Part shown: positions 8,649-16,791 of the stretch, piece after piece | Layout: every line of letters starts with the position of its first letter | How positions within the stretch are numbered: the stretch's first letter is position 1 | Assembly (NCBI RefSeq): GCF_014859505.1 | Contig: NZ_JACUUD010000010.1 | Span: 1-47,712 of the forward strand | Direction: 5' to 3' | Length of the DNA: 47,712 nucleotides | From: Halomonas sp. | GTDB taxonomy: Bacteria > Pseudomonadota > Gammaproteobacteria > Pseudomonadales > Halomonadaceae | The notes under the pieces: generated by a model | Databases searched by the model: none | Told to the model about the DNA's origin: nothing | What the model saw: only the letters and a program-made list of their open reading frames with translations | Made by a program: the position numbers and the translations under genes

Positions 8649-11155
8649 CGGGTATCTCCTTGCGGGTTCGTGCGGGTGAAGCCCCGCTTGAGCAGCAGCG
8701 AGTTGCCGATCACCGAGAGCGAGCTGGCGGTCATGGCGATCACGCCGATCATGGGGTGCAGCAGGCCGATGGCGGCGATGGGAATGGCCGCCACGTTGTA
8801 GGCGCTGGCCCAGATCAGGTTCTGGACGATCTTGCCGAAGGTGGCGCGGCTGAGGTGCATCGCCTCCACCACGCTGGTCAGCTCGCCGCGCACCAGGGTG
8901 ACGTCGGCGGCCTCGATGGCCACGTCGGCCCCGGCGCCGATGGCGATGCCGACGTTGGCCTGCTTCAGCGCCGCGGCGTCGTTGATGCCGTCGCCCACCA
9001 TGGCCACGTGGTTGCCGTGCTTCGCCTGCAGCGCGCGGATGGCATCGACCTTGCCCTCCGGCAGCACGCCGGCCTGGACCTCGTCGATGCCGACTTCCTC
9101 GGCCACGGCCCGGGCGGCGCGCTCGTTGTCGCCAGTGATCATCACCACGTGCAGGCCGAGGTCATGCATCCCGCGGATGGCCTCGATCGATTCCTGCTTG
9201 AGGGTATCGGCCACGGCCACCAGGCCGAGCGCCTGGCCGTCGGCGGCGACGATCACCACGGTGCGTCCCTTGGCCTCGAGCTCGTCCATGGCGTCATCCA
9301 GGGCCTCGAGGCCGGTCACGCCTTCTTCTTCCAGCAACCGGCGATTGCCGATCAGCACCGTTTCGTTGCCTACCTTGCCGGAAACGCCGCGTGCCCCGGT
9401 GGAGCGGAACTCGCTGACCTCACCGGGTTTCACGTCGCGCTCCCGGGCACCGTCGACGATGGCTCGGGCGATGGGGTGCTCCGAGGCGTTCTCCACGCTC
9501 GCCGCCAGCGTCAGCAGGCGGTTTTCGTCGACGCCCTCGGCGTTGACGGCCTCGGTGAGCGTCGGCTCGCCGCGGGTGATGGTGCCGGTCTTGTCCAGCA
9601 CCATGACCTTGATGTCCTTGAAGGTCTGGATGGCCTCGCCGGAGCGGATCAGGATGCCGCGCTCGGCGCCGATGCCGGAACCCACCATCAGCGCCGTGGG
9701 CGTAGCCAGGCCCAGGGCGCAGGGGCAGGCGATGACCAGCACGGCCACCGCGGCCAGTATCGCCAGCACCGGGGTGGCGGCCTCGGGGTTCACCCAGGGC
9801 AGGAAGGTCGCGCCCCAGTCGAGGACAGGGCGCAGGGCCTCCGGGAACAGCGCCCAGACGATCAGGCTGGCCAGGGCGATCAGCAGCACCGCCGGCACGA
9901 AGCGCCCGGTCATGCGGTCGGCAAACTCCTGGATCGGCACCCGGGACCCCTGGGCTTGGTCGATCAGGCGCACCACCTGGGAGAGGAAGGTATCGCCGCC
10001 GACCCGAGTCGCCTTGACCCGCAGGCGCCCCTCCTTGTTGATGGTGGCACCGATCACGCTGTCCCCGGTGCTCTTGTAGACCGGTATCGACTCACCCGTG
10101 GCGATGGACTCGTCGAGATGGCTCTCGCCCTCGACCACCTCGCCGTCGGTGGGGATCTTGTCGCCGGGGCGCACGATCATGATGTCTCCGGGCGCCAGCT
10201 CCTTCACCGGCACCTCGACCTCCTCGCCATCACGCTCGACGCGCGCCGTCTTGGCGCCCAGGGTCATCAGGCGGCGGATGGCCTGGGAGGCGCGCCCCTT
10301 GGCCAATGCCTCCAGGTATCGGCCCAGCAGGTGGAAGGTCATGATGGTGGCAGCCATCTCGATGAACGAGGTCATGGGGTAGACGAAGCCGACCAGGCCG
10401 ATCAGGTAGGGCGGCAGGCTGCCCATGGAGATCAGCACATCCATGTTGAAGGTGCCGTTCTTCAACGAGCGCCAGGTCGACCTGTGGGTGGCGATGCCGC
10501 CGTAGAGGAATACCACCGGGAAGGCCAGCACAGCGACGATGGCCAGGTAGCCGGGAATCGGCTGCCAGAACATGTGCGGTATCATCAGCAGCATGATCAG
10601 GATGGTGGGCACAGCGGCGATGATCAGCCGCTTGCGCGCCTGGGCGAGGTAGGCCTCCTCGATCTCGGCGTCGCCGTCGGCGTCCTCCGCCTCGTCGGCC
10701 TGCACGGCGGCCACGTCATAGCCGGCGCCTTCCACGGCGCGCTTCAGGTCGTCGCCGTCGGGGCCATCCGTGGCAACGGAGACCAAGACACGGTGACTGG
10801 CGATATTGGTCTCGATCTCGTTCACGCCATCGAGGCGTTCGAGCGTCTTGCGCACGATGCCAGCACAGTGGTCGCTGCCCATGCCGGGCACCGTCAGCCG
10901 CACCTGGCGCTTCTGGGAGCCGCCGCCGCTCACGGCGGCCACGTCATAGCCCGCCCCCTCGACGGCCTTCTTCAAGGCGTCGCCGTCGGGCCCACCTTCC
11001 TCGATGGTCACGCGCACATGGTGGTTGGCGATATTGGTCTTTATCTCGCCTACGCCATTGTGGCGTTCGAGCGTCTTGCGCACGATGCCGGCGCAGTGAT
11101 CGCTGCCCATGCCGGGCACCGTCAGGGTGATCGTTCTGGACCTGGTGTCACTCAT
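8645..11155 (-). CDS. copA: copper-translocating P1B-type ATPase with two N-terminal HMA domains
   Basis: CPC in AVLVIACPCALGLATPTALMVG, DKTGTITRGEPT, MVGDGINDAAALKQANVGIAIG, YN and MxxSS TM motifs of Cu(+)-ATPases; two GMGSDHCAGIV HMA domains. Confidence 0.93.
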   Translation of the reverse strand: MSDTRSRTITLTVPGMGSDHCAGIVRKTLERHNGVGEIKTNIANHHVRVTIEEGGPDGDALKKAVEGAGYDVAAVSGGGSQKRQVRLTVPGMGSDHCAGIVRKTLERLDGVNEIETNIASHRVLVSVATDGPDGDDLKRAVEGAGYDVAAVQADEAEDADGDAEIEEAYLAQARKRLIIAAVPTILIMLLMIPHMFWQPIPGYLAIVAVLAFPVVFLYGGIATHRSTWRSLKNGTFNMDVLISMGSLPPYLIGLVGFVYPMTSFIEMAATIMTFHLLGRYLEALAKGRASQAIRRLMTLGAKTARVERDGEEVEVPVKELAPGDIMIVRPGDKIPTDGEVVEGESHLDESIATGESIPVYKSTGDSVIGATINKEGRLRVKATRVGGDTFLSQVVRLIDQAQGSRVPIQEFADRMTGRFVPAVLLIALASLIVWALFPEALRPVLDWGATFLPWVNPEAATPVLAILAAVAVLVIACPCALGLATPTALMVGSGIGAERGILIRSGEAIQTFKDIKVMVLDKTGTITRGEPTLTEAVNAEGVDENRLLTLAASVENASEHPIARAIVDGARERDVKPGEVSEFRSTGARGVSGKVGNETVLIGNRRLLEEEGVTGLEALDDAMDELEAKGRTVVIVAADGQALGLVAVADTLKQESIEAIRGMHDLGLHVVMITGDNERAARAVAEEVGIDEVQAGVLPEGKVDAIRALQAKHGNHVAMVGDGINDAAALKQANVGIAIGAGADVAIEAADVTLVRGELTSVVEAMHLSRATFGKIVQNLIWASAYNVAAIPIAAIGLLHPMIGVIAMTASSLSVIGNSLLLKRGFTRTNPQGDTR
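10834..11126 (-). repeat. intragenic tandem duplication encoding the two HMA domains of CopA (228-bp period)
   Basis: Identical 28-mer GGCGTTCGAGCGTCTTGCGCACGATGCC at 10834-10861 and 11062-11089, plus shared CGCTGCCCATGCCGGGCACCGTCAG downstream. Confidence 0.8.
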
Positions 11156-11235
11156 CACGTGCCTCCTGCTGCTGTCGCCGAGTGGACGGCCAGGGTTGGC
11201 CGTCCTTGATGTTGCTTACTCAGTGACTCCGCCGC

Positions 11236-11814
11236 TCAGTGATGGGCATCGTGGTCCTCGGGATCCACCTCGGCGGGCGCCGCCTGGCGGAGCTGCTCGC
11301 GCTGCTCATCGGTCATGAGGTCGTGCATGGCGTTACGCATGCGCACCATCTCGGCCATCATCTCGCCGTGCAGCTCGGCCATGCGGCCATGCAGTGCCTG
11401 CACCTGCTCGGGATCCGGACGCTCGCCATGCATCTCGGCCATCAGGTCGTCGCGCAGGTTCATCAGGCGGCCCTTGCGCTCGAACTGGGCGGGGCGGTGT
11501 TCCTGCATCAGCTCGCGCATCTGGCTGCGCTGGTCGGGCTCGAGCATCGACATCATGCCCATGCCCTCGGCCATCATCGGGCAGGGCATCATGCCGCCGC
11601 CCATCATGCCGCCCTGGCCGCCGCCGCTCATCATTCCACCCATCATGCCGGGGCCCATGCCGCCCTGGCCGCCGCCGCCCATCATGCCACCCATCATGCC
11701 GCTGCCCTGGCCGGGCTGACTGTCCGGCATGCCCTGGGCGAGGGCGGCGCCGGCACTACCGGCACCGAGTGCCAGGGCGAGTCCGAGGGCGAGGGTATGC
11801 TTGCGAAAGTTCAT
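11236..11814 (-). CDS. Spy/CpxP-like periplasmic protein with Met/Gly-rich metal-binding-type N-terminal region
   Basis: Signal peptide; GSGMMGGMMGGGGQGGMGPGMMGGMMSGGGQGGMMGGGMMPCPMM; helical C-terminal half with LTDEQREQL-like motif. Confidence 0.75.
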   Translation of the reverse strand: MNFRKHTLALGLALALGAGSAGAALAQGMPDSQPGQGSGMMGGMMGGGGQGGMGPGMMGGMMSGGGQGGMMGGGMMPCPMMAEGMGMMSMLEPDQRSQMRELMQEHRPAQFERKGRLMNLRDDLMAEMHGERPDPEQVQALHGRMAELHGEMMAEMVRMRNAMHDLMTDEQREQLRQAAPAEVDPEDHDAHH

Positions 11815-12039
11815 GATCGTTCTCCTTGCGGTTATTGGGCCCTTTCATGGGCCTCTGGTTGAGTGTAGAAGGTATGTGTTACACAAAGGTCAATGCCGAG
11901 ACGGCAGGTCTTTTCCATTGAGCAAAATGAAAAGGTGTCAAACGGTTAACCTGCGTGCAGGACCCAGGTTGCGGTGCTCCGCATGGCCATGAAATACTCG
12001 CGCTTCCGCTTCCATTGCCTGACAAGGCCGTTTCACCCC

Positions 12040-12381
12040 ATGCGTAGACTCTCCTCTCACTGGCTGCTCTGTCTGATGATGGCCCTCGTTCTGGCCATCG
12101 CAGCGCCGGTGGCCACGGGAGGGCACCATGGCGATGCCGCCTGTGTCGAGAGCCTGGTCGAGCAGGATTCGGCGGTCGCATGGGAATTGTCTGCAATGGT
12201 CGACCCGGGTGAGTCCGATGCTCCCGCGGCTTCGTCCTGCGGCTCGCCCTGCGCCCAGTGCGTCGCCTCCATGGCTAGGCTGGCCGACGATGCGGTGGCA
12301 GCTTCCATTCCCCTGTCCGGGCCCGGCCTGGGCACTCCCTCTGGTCCTCCCGCTCCCTTCGAGCGGCCTCCTCGCGCCTGA
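12040..12381 (+). CDS. small exported protein, DUF2946-like (CxxC, C-terminal RPPRA)
   Basis: MRRLSSHWLLCLMMALVLAIAAPVATGGHHGDAACVES... CGSPCAQC ... PFERPPRA. Confidence 0.55.
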   Translation: MRRLSSHWLLCLMMALVLAIAAPVATGGHHGDAACVESLVEQDSAVAWELSAMVDPGESDAPAASSCGSPCAQCVASMARLADDAVAASIPLSGPGLGTPSGPPAPFERPPRA

Positions 12382-12453
12382 ACCTCTCTTTCCCTGATGG
12401 TGCCGCGGGTGATCGAACCGCGGTGTGAGTGTTCATGTCACGAGGACTACCTG

Positions 12454-14202
12454 ATGAATCGTCGCGATTTCCTGCGCTACTCGGCCCTGGGTGGCCTGGT
12501 CATCTCATCGGCGGGCTACATGGCCTTTGCCGCTACTCGTAATCAACTCAACGGCATGGCACTCGCCATGTTCCCCGAAGGCGGCCAGCCGCTTCAGCCG
12601 CTGCCGCGTATCAACAACCTGAGCGAGACGGCCGGCCGCTTTCACAGCGCGCTGACCCCGGGCCCTCATTCGGTGCCGCTCGGCGATGGGTTCGAGGCCA
12701 GGCTCTGGCTCTACAACGGCAAGGTGGCGCCGCTGATCGAGGTGCGCGAGGGGGATGAGCTGGATATCACCCTGATCAACGAGCTGGAGCAGGAGACCAC
12801 GGTGCACTGGCACGGCGTTCCGGTTCCCCAGGCCCAGGATGGTGCTCCCTGGGATGCCGTGGCGCCAGGCGAGTCACGCCGCTATCACTACACCTTCCCC
12901 GAGGGTAGCGCCGGCCTGCACTGGTTCCACCCCCACCCCCATCAGGGCACCGCCCGTCAGGTAGCCCATGGTCTGGCGGGGGCGCTGCTGGTGCGCCCGC
13001 CTCAGGATCTGCTGCCCGTGGAGGTGGAGGAGCACCTGCTGGTGGTCAGCGACCTGCGCCTGGCGGCCAACGGTGAGGTGGCGCCGCATACCGCCGAGGA
13101 CTGGATGAACGGCCGCGAGGGGGAGTTGCTGCTGGTCAATGGGCAGCGTGAACCGCGCCTGGACGTGGCGCCGGGCACCACCCTGCGCCTGCGGCTGATC
13201 AACGCCTGCGCCGGCCGCTACCTGCGCCTGCGCCTGGACGAGCACGAACTCACCCTGATCGGCACCGACGGCGGGTTGCTCGAACGGCCGCAGCCGCTCG
13301 AGGAGCTGCTGCTCACCCCGGGCGAGCGCGCCGACCTGCTGGTGCGGGTGAGCGAGCAGGCCGAGGGACGCTTCCAACTGGCCAGCCATCCCTACGCGCG
13401 GGGCTGGATGGGACCCCGGCCGCCCCATCTTGACGAGGTCGCGCCGCTGCTGGCCATCCATACCCTCGACTCGAGTGTACACCCCTCGGTCGCGCTACCC
13501 GAGCGGCTGGGCCGCGTCGAGCCCCTGGGCGAGCCGGCGGTGCAGCGTCGGGTGGAACTGACCGAGGAAATGCCGGGGCATGACGATAACGGCGCAGGAC
13601 ATGGCGACGCAGGCGGCATGCCGGAAGCGGGTCATGGCGACCATGGCGGGATGTCCGGCTCCTCGGGTGGCCACGGCGATCATGGCGGCATGTCGGCAGC
13701 GCCGGGCGGCCACGGAGCCCATGGCGGCGACGCGATGTCCGATAGCGACGCCACGATGTCCCACGGTCGTACCGGGATGGCCCATGGCGACGCCGGTCGC
13801 GAGGCGCCCCACGGGATGGACCATGGAAATGGCCAAGGCATGCCCGAGATGGCCGGCCGGCCTGCGGTGGACTTCCTGATCAACGGCCGTGCCTTCGCCA
13901 TGGACGAGGTGCTGTTCGAGGGGCAGGCCGGCGAGGTGGAGGAGTGGGAGGTCTTCAACAACTCCCACATGGACCACCCCTTCCACGTGCACGGCACCCA
14001 CTTCCAGGTGATCGCCACCCGCGATGCCGACGGCGAGTGGCGCGAGGCGCCCTGGCTGGCCTGGAAGGACACCGTCAACCTCGCGCCCTACCAGCGCCTC
14101 AAGCTGCGCATGGTGTTCCGCGAGCCCGGCGACTGGCTGTTCCACTGCCACATCATCGAGCACGAGGAGCTGGGCATGATGGCGACGATCCGCGTGAGCT
14201 GA
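12454..14202 (+). CDS. multicopper oxidase (CopA/PcoA/CumA-like) with Met/His/Gly-rich insertion
   Basis: Copper motifs TTVHWHGVPVPQ, GLHWFHPHPHQG, DHPFHVHGTHFQV, WLFHCHIIEHEELGMM; Tat-like MNRRDFLRYSALGG. Confidence 0.92.
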   Translation: MNRRDFLRYSALGGLVISSAGYMAFAATRNQLNGMALAMFPEGGQPLQPLPRINNLSETAGRFHSALTPGPHSVPLGDGFEARLWLYNGKVAPLIEVREGDELDITLINELEQETTVHWHGVPVPQAQDGAPWDAVAPGESRRYHYTFPEGSAGLHWFHPHPHQGTARQVAHGLAGALLVRPPQDLLPVEVEEHLLVVSDLRLAANGEVAPHTAEDWMNGREGELLLVNGQREPRLDVAPGTTLRLRLINACAGRYLRLRLDEHELTLIGTDGGLLERPQPLEELLLTPGERADLLVRVSEQAEGRFQLASHPYARGWMGPRPPHLDEVAPLLAIHTLDSSVHPSVALPERLGRVEPLGEPAVQRRVELTEEMPGHDDNGAGHGDAGGMPEAGHGDHGGMSGSSGGHGDHGGMSAAPGGHGAHGGDAMSDSDATMSHGRTGMAHGDAGREAPHGMDHGNGQGMPEMAGRPAVDFLINGRAFAMDEVLFEGQAGEVEEWEVFNNSHMDHPFHVHGTHFQVIATRDADGEWREAPWLAWKDTVNLAPYQRLKLRMVFREPGDWLFHCHIIEHEELGMMATIRVS

Positions 14203-14284
14203 TCCTGCCTTGGCCTGCTTCGGCGCCATGCGGCGGTTTCGCATGGCGCCGGCCACACCTGACGAAGGATAAGGAAATGACGTC

Positions 14285-15148
14285 ATGACCCGTTATCGAT
14301 GGCCACTTGTCATGGCCGTGCTGCTGACCCTGCTGGCGGGCTGTTCCCGCGAGCCGAGCGGCACCAGCCTCGAGCAGCTACGACAGCAGACTCACATTCA
14401 CGGCCTGGCCTTCGACCGAGCCGACAGCGACCGACTGTGGCTGGCGACCCACCATGGCTTCTATGCCGTGGGTAGCGATGGAATGGCCCGCCGGGTCTCG
14501 GAAGACACCCATGACTTCATGGGCTTCGCACCCCATCCCGAAGAGGCCGAGACCTTCTTCGCCAGCGGCCACCCGGCCAGGGGAGGCAATCTCGGGGTGG
14601 TGAAGTCCCGCGATGGAGGTCGCAGCTGGTCACGGCATGCGGCGGGCGTCGATGGCCCGGTGGACTTCCATCAGTTGACCATCAGCGCGGCCAGCCCCGG
14701 CGTGCTCTACGGGGCCCACGCCGGCCAGCTCCAGGTCAGCGAGGATGGCGGTGCCAGTTGGCGGGTTCATGGCAAGGCACCGGCCGGGCTGATTGCCCTG
14801 GCCGCCTCGAGCCGTGACCCCGAGCAGCTCTATGCCGCGACTCAGACCGGACTCCTGATGAGCCCGGACGGCGGCGAACGCTGGCGCCAGGTCCATGCCG
14901 AGCGCCGCCCCGCGAGCCTGGTGGTGGCCAACCAGGGGACGCTCTACGCCTTCATGCTGGACGTCGGCCTGCTGCGCGCCGAGGAAGCCAGCCGTGACTG
15001 GGAAGTGGTGAGGCGTGGTTGGGAAGAGCGCTATCTGATGCATCTGGCGGTGGATCCGAGTGACCCCCAGCGCCTGGTTGCGGCTGATGACCTGAACCAG
15101 CTGCTGATCAGCGAAAACGGTGGACGCGACTGGTCGCGCCTCGAGTGA
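14285..15148 (+). CDS. exported lipoprotein, F510_1955-like/Ycf48-like beta-propeller protein
   Basis: Lipobox [11 protein letters not shown]-like repeats ([49 protein letters not shown]). Confidence 0.75.
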   Translation: MTRYRWPLVMAVLLTLLAGCSREPSGTSLEQLRQQTHIHGLAFDRADSDRLWLATHHGFYAVGSDGMARRVSEDTHDFMGFAPHPEEAETFFASGHPARGGNLGVVKSRDGGRSWSRHAAGVDGPVDFHQLTISAASPGVLYGAHAGQLQVSEDGGASWRVHGKAPAGLIALAASSRDPEQLYAATQTGLLMSPDGGERWRQVHAERRPASLVVANQGTLYAFMLDVGLLRAEEASRDWEVVRRGWEERYLMHLAVDPSDPQRLVAADDLNQLLISENGGRDWSRLE

Positions 15149-15164
15149 ACCGGGAGGTACCCCC

Positions 15165-15953
15165 ATGCTGCAATACCCCAATATCGACCCGGTGGCCATC
15201 AGCCTCGGCCCCTTCGCGATCCACTGGTATGGCCTGATGTACGTGGTGGGCTTCGTCGCCGCCTGGTGGCTGGGGCGCCGACGGGCCCACCGCCTGGGCC
15301 TGACCCACGATGACATCGGCGACCTGATCTTCTACGCCGCCGTGGGCGTGGTGCTCGGCGGGCGGCTGGGCTATGCGCTCTTCTACGGCAGCGAGCAGTG
15401 GCTGGCCGACCCCCTGTGGCTGCTGCGTATCTGGGAGGGCGGCATGAGCTTCCACGGCGGCCTGATCGGGGTGCTGGTCGCGGCCCTGGTGTTCGCGCGC
15501 AAGCACCGCCTGGGCTTCTTCCGGCTTACCGACTTCATCGCCCCGTTGGTGCCGATCGGCCTCGGTGCCGGGCGGATCGGCAACTTCATCAACCACGAAT
15601 TGCCGGGCCGAGTCAGCGAGCTGCCCTGGGCGATGCCCTTCCCGCACATGGGCCCGGAGCCACGCCACCCCACGGCGCTCTACGAGTTCGCCCTGGAGGG
15701 GGTGGTGCTGTTCGCGGTGCTCTGGTGGCTGTCCCGCGAGCCACGCCGCACCGGGCTGATCTCCGGGCTCTTCCTGCTGCTCTATGGCGTCTTCCGCTTC
15801 GCCGTGGAGTTCGTGCGTCTGCCCGATCCCCACATCGGCTTCATCGCCTTCGGCTGGGTGACCATGGGCATGCTGCTGACCCTGCCGATGATCCTGGCCG
15901 GCGTGGCGCTGATCGGCTGGTCGCGTCGTCAAACCATGGAGGTAACCTCATGA
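15165..15953 (+). CDS. lgt: prolipoprotein diacylglyceryl transferase
   Basis: [59 protein letters not shown]: classic Lgt motifs. Confidence 0.95.
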   Translation: MLQYPNIDPVAISLGPFAIHWYGLMYVVGFVAAWWLGRRRAHRLGLTHDDIGDLIFYAAVGVVLGGRLGYALFYGSEQWLADPLWLLRIWEGGMSFHGGLIGVLVAALVFARKHRLGFFRLTDFIAPLVPIGLGAGRIGNFINHELPGRVSELPWAMPFPHMGPEPRHPTALYEFALEGVVLFAVLWWLSREPRRTGLISGLFLLLYGVFRFAVEFVRLPDPHIGFIAFGWVTMGMLLTLPMILAGVALIGWSRRQTMEVTS

Positions 15954-16315
15954 GCCATCACGATCATCGTGTCGGTGTATCCGAGATCCACCTGGTGACC
16001 CGGCATCTGAAGCTCGAGCCCAACGATGAGGCGGCGATAGGCGCCGCAGTGGCCGATATCGATGCGCTCTACGGGCTGGATAGTGTCTCCTACGATGCCA
16101 GAAGGCACCGGCTGGACTTCGCCTATGACGCGACACGGCTGTGCATCGACTGCATCGAGGAGATACTCGAGAAACACGCCGTGACCATCAGCCAGGGGTG
16201 GTGGAACCGGTTCAAGGAAGATCACTATCGATTCGTCGATCAGAACGTGAAAGACAACGCCCGCCAGGAACCCTGGAGCTGCCATCAGTCGCCGCCTGGG
16301 GGAAGGAAGAAGTGA
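15950..16315 (+). CDS. small soluble protein with CIDC motif, possible HMA-like ferredoxin fold
   Basis: [42 protein letters not shown]...[23 protein letters not shown] overlaps lgt stop. Confidence 0.7.
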   Translation: MSHHDHRVGVSEIHLVTRHLKLEPNDEAAIGAAVADIDALYGLDSVSYDARRHRLDFAYDATRLCIDCIEEILEKHAVTISQGWWNRFKEDHYRFVDQNVKDNARQEPWSCHQSPPGGRKK

Positions 16316-16791
16316 CTGGAAAGAGGCTCAGTCTCGCCACCCCAGAATTCAATGTGGCGCTCTTTGCCTTGCTGCTCAACTTCCCCTGGGAGTTCCTGCA
16401 GGTCCCGCTCTTCGCCGAGATGCCGACCATGGCGCACTGGGACGCCGTCCTGTTCTGCACCCGGGCGACCCTGGGTGACGTGCTCATCGCCCTTGTCGCC
16501 TACTGGGTCGTGGCGGGGGTGCGGCGACGGCGCGACTGGCTGCGCTGCCCTGACGTCAAGGCGATCGCCGGCTTCGTGGCGGTGGGCGTCGTGATCACGA
16601 TCGGCCTGGAGTGGCACGCTACGGTGCTGCAGGATCGCTGGCAGTATGGTGAGCTGATGCCCACCCTGCCGCTGCTGGGCACGGGGCTGGCCCCGCTGCT
16701 GCAGTGGCTTATCTTGCCGCCGCTGATCGTCTGGCTGGCGCGTCGCCAGCTGTTAGGCGTGAGCTATCTCCAGAGAGGGGGCAGCAGGTGA
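16312..16791 (+). CDS. hypothetical multi-TM membrane protein
   Basis: GTG overlapping upstream TGA; NVALFALLLNFPWEFLQVPLF ... VGVVITIGLEWHATVLQDRWQYGELMPTLPLLGTGLAPLLQWLILPPLIVWLARR. Confidence 0.7.
   Translation: MTGKRLSLATPEFNVALFALLLNFPWEFLQVPLFAEMPTMAHWDAVLFCTRATLGDVLIALVAYWVVAGVRRRRDWLRCPDVKAIAGFVAVGVVITIGLEWHATVLQDRWQYGELMPTLPLLGTGLAPLLQWLILPPLIVWLARRQLLGVSYLQRGGSR

Noticed and set aside
8627-11209. 860-aa plus-strand ORF opposite copA
   Set aside because: Shadow ORF: His/Gly/Ala-rich low-information translation antisense to a clear P-type ATPase; typical high-GC artefact.
11570-11720. CATCATGCCGCC-type repeats as a DNA-level satellite
   Set aside because: Explained by Met/Gly-rich coding region of the Spy-like protein.
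13580-13860. Repetitive GGCATGxCGGxGATCATGG-like DNA as a CRISPR or minisatellite
   Set aside because: Explained by the coding of an HGDHGGM-rich protein segment; no regular repeat/spacer structure.
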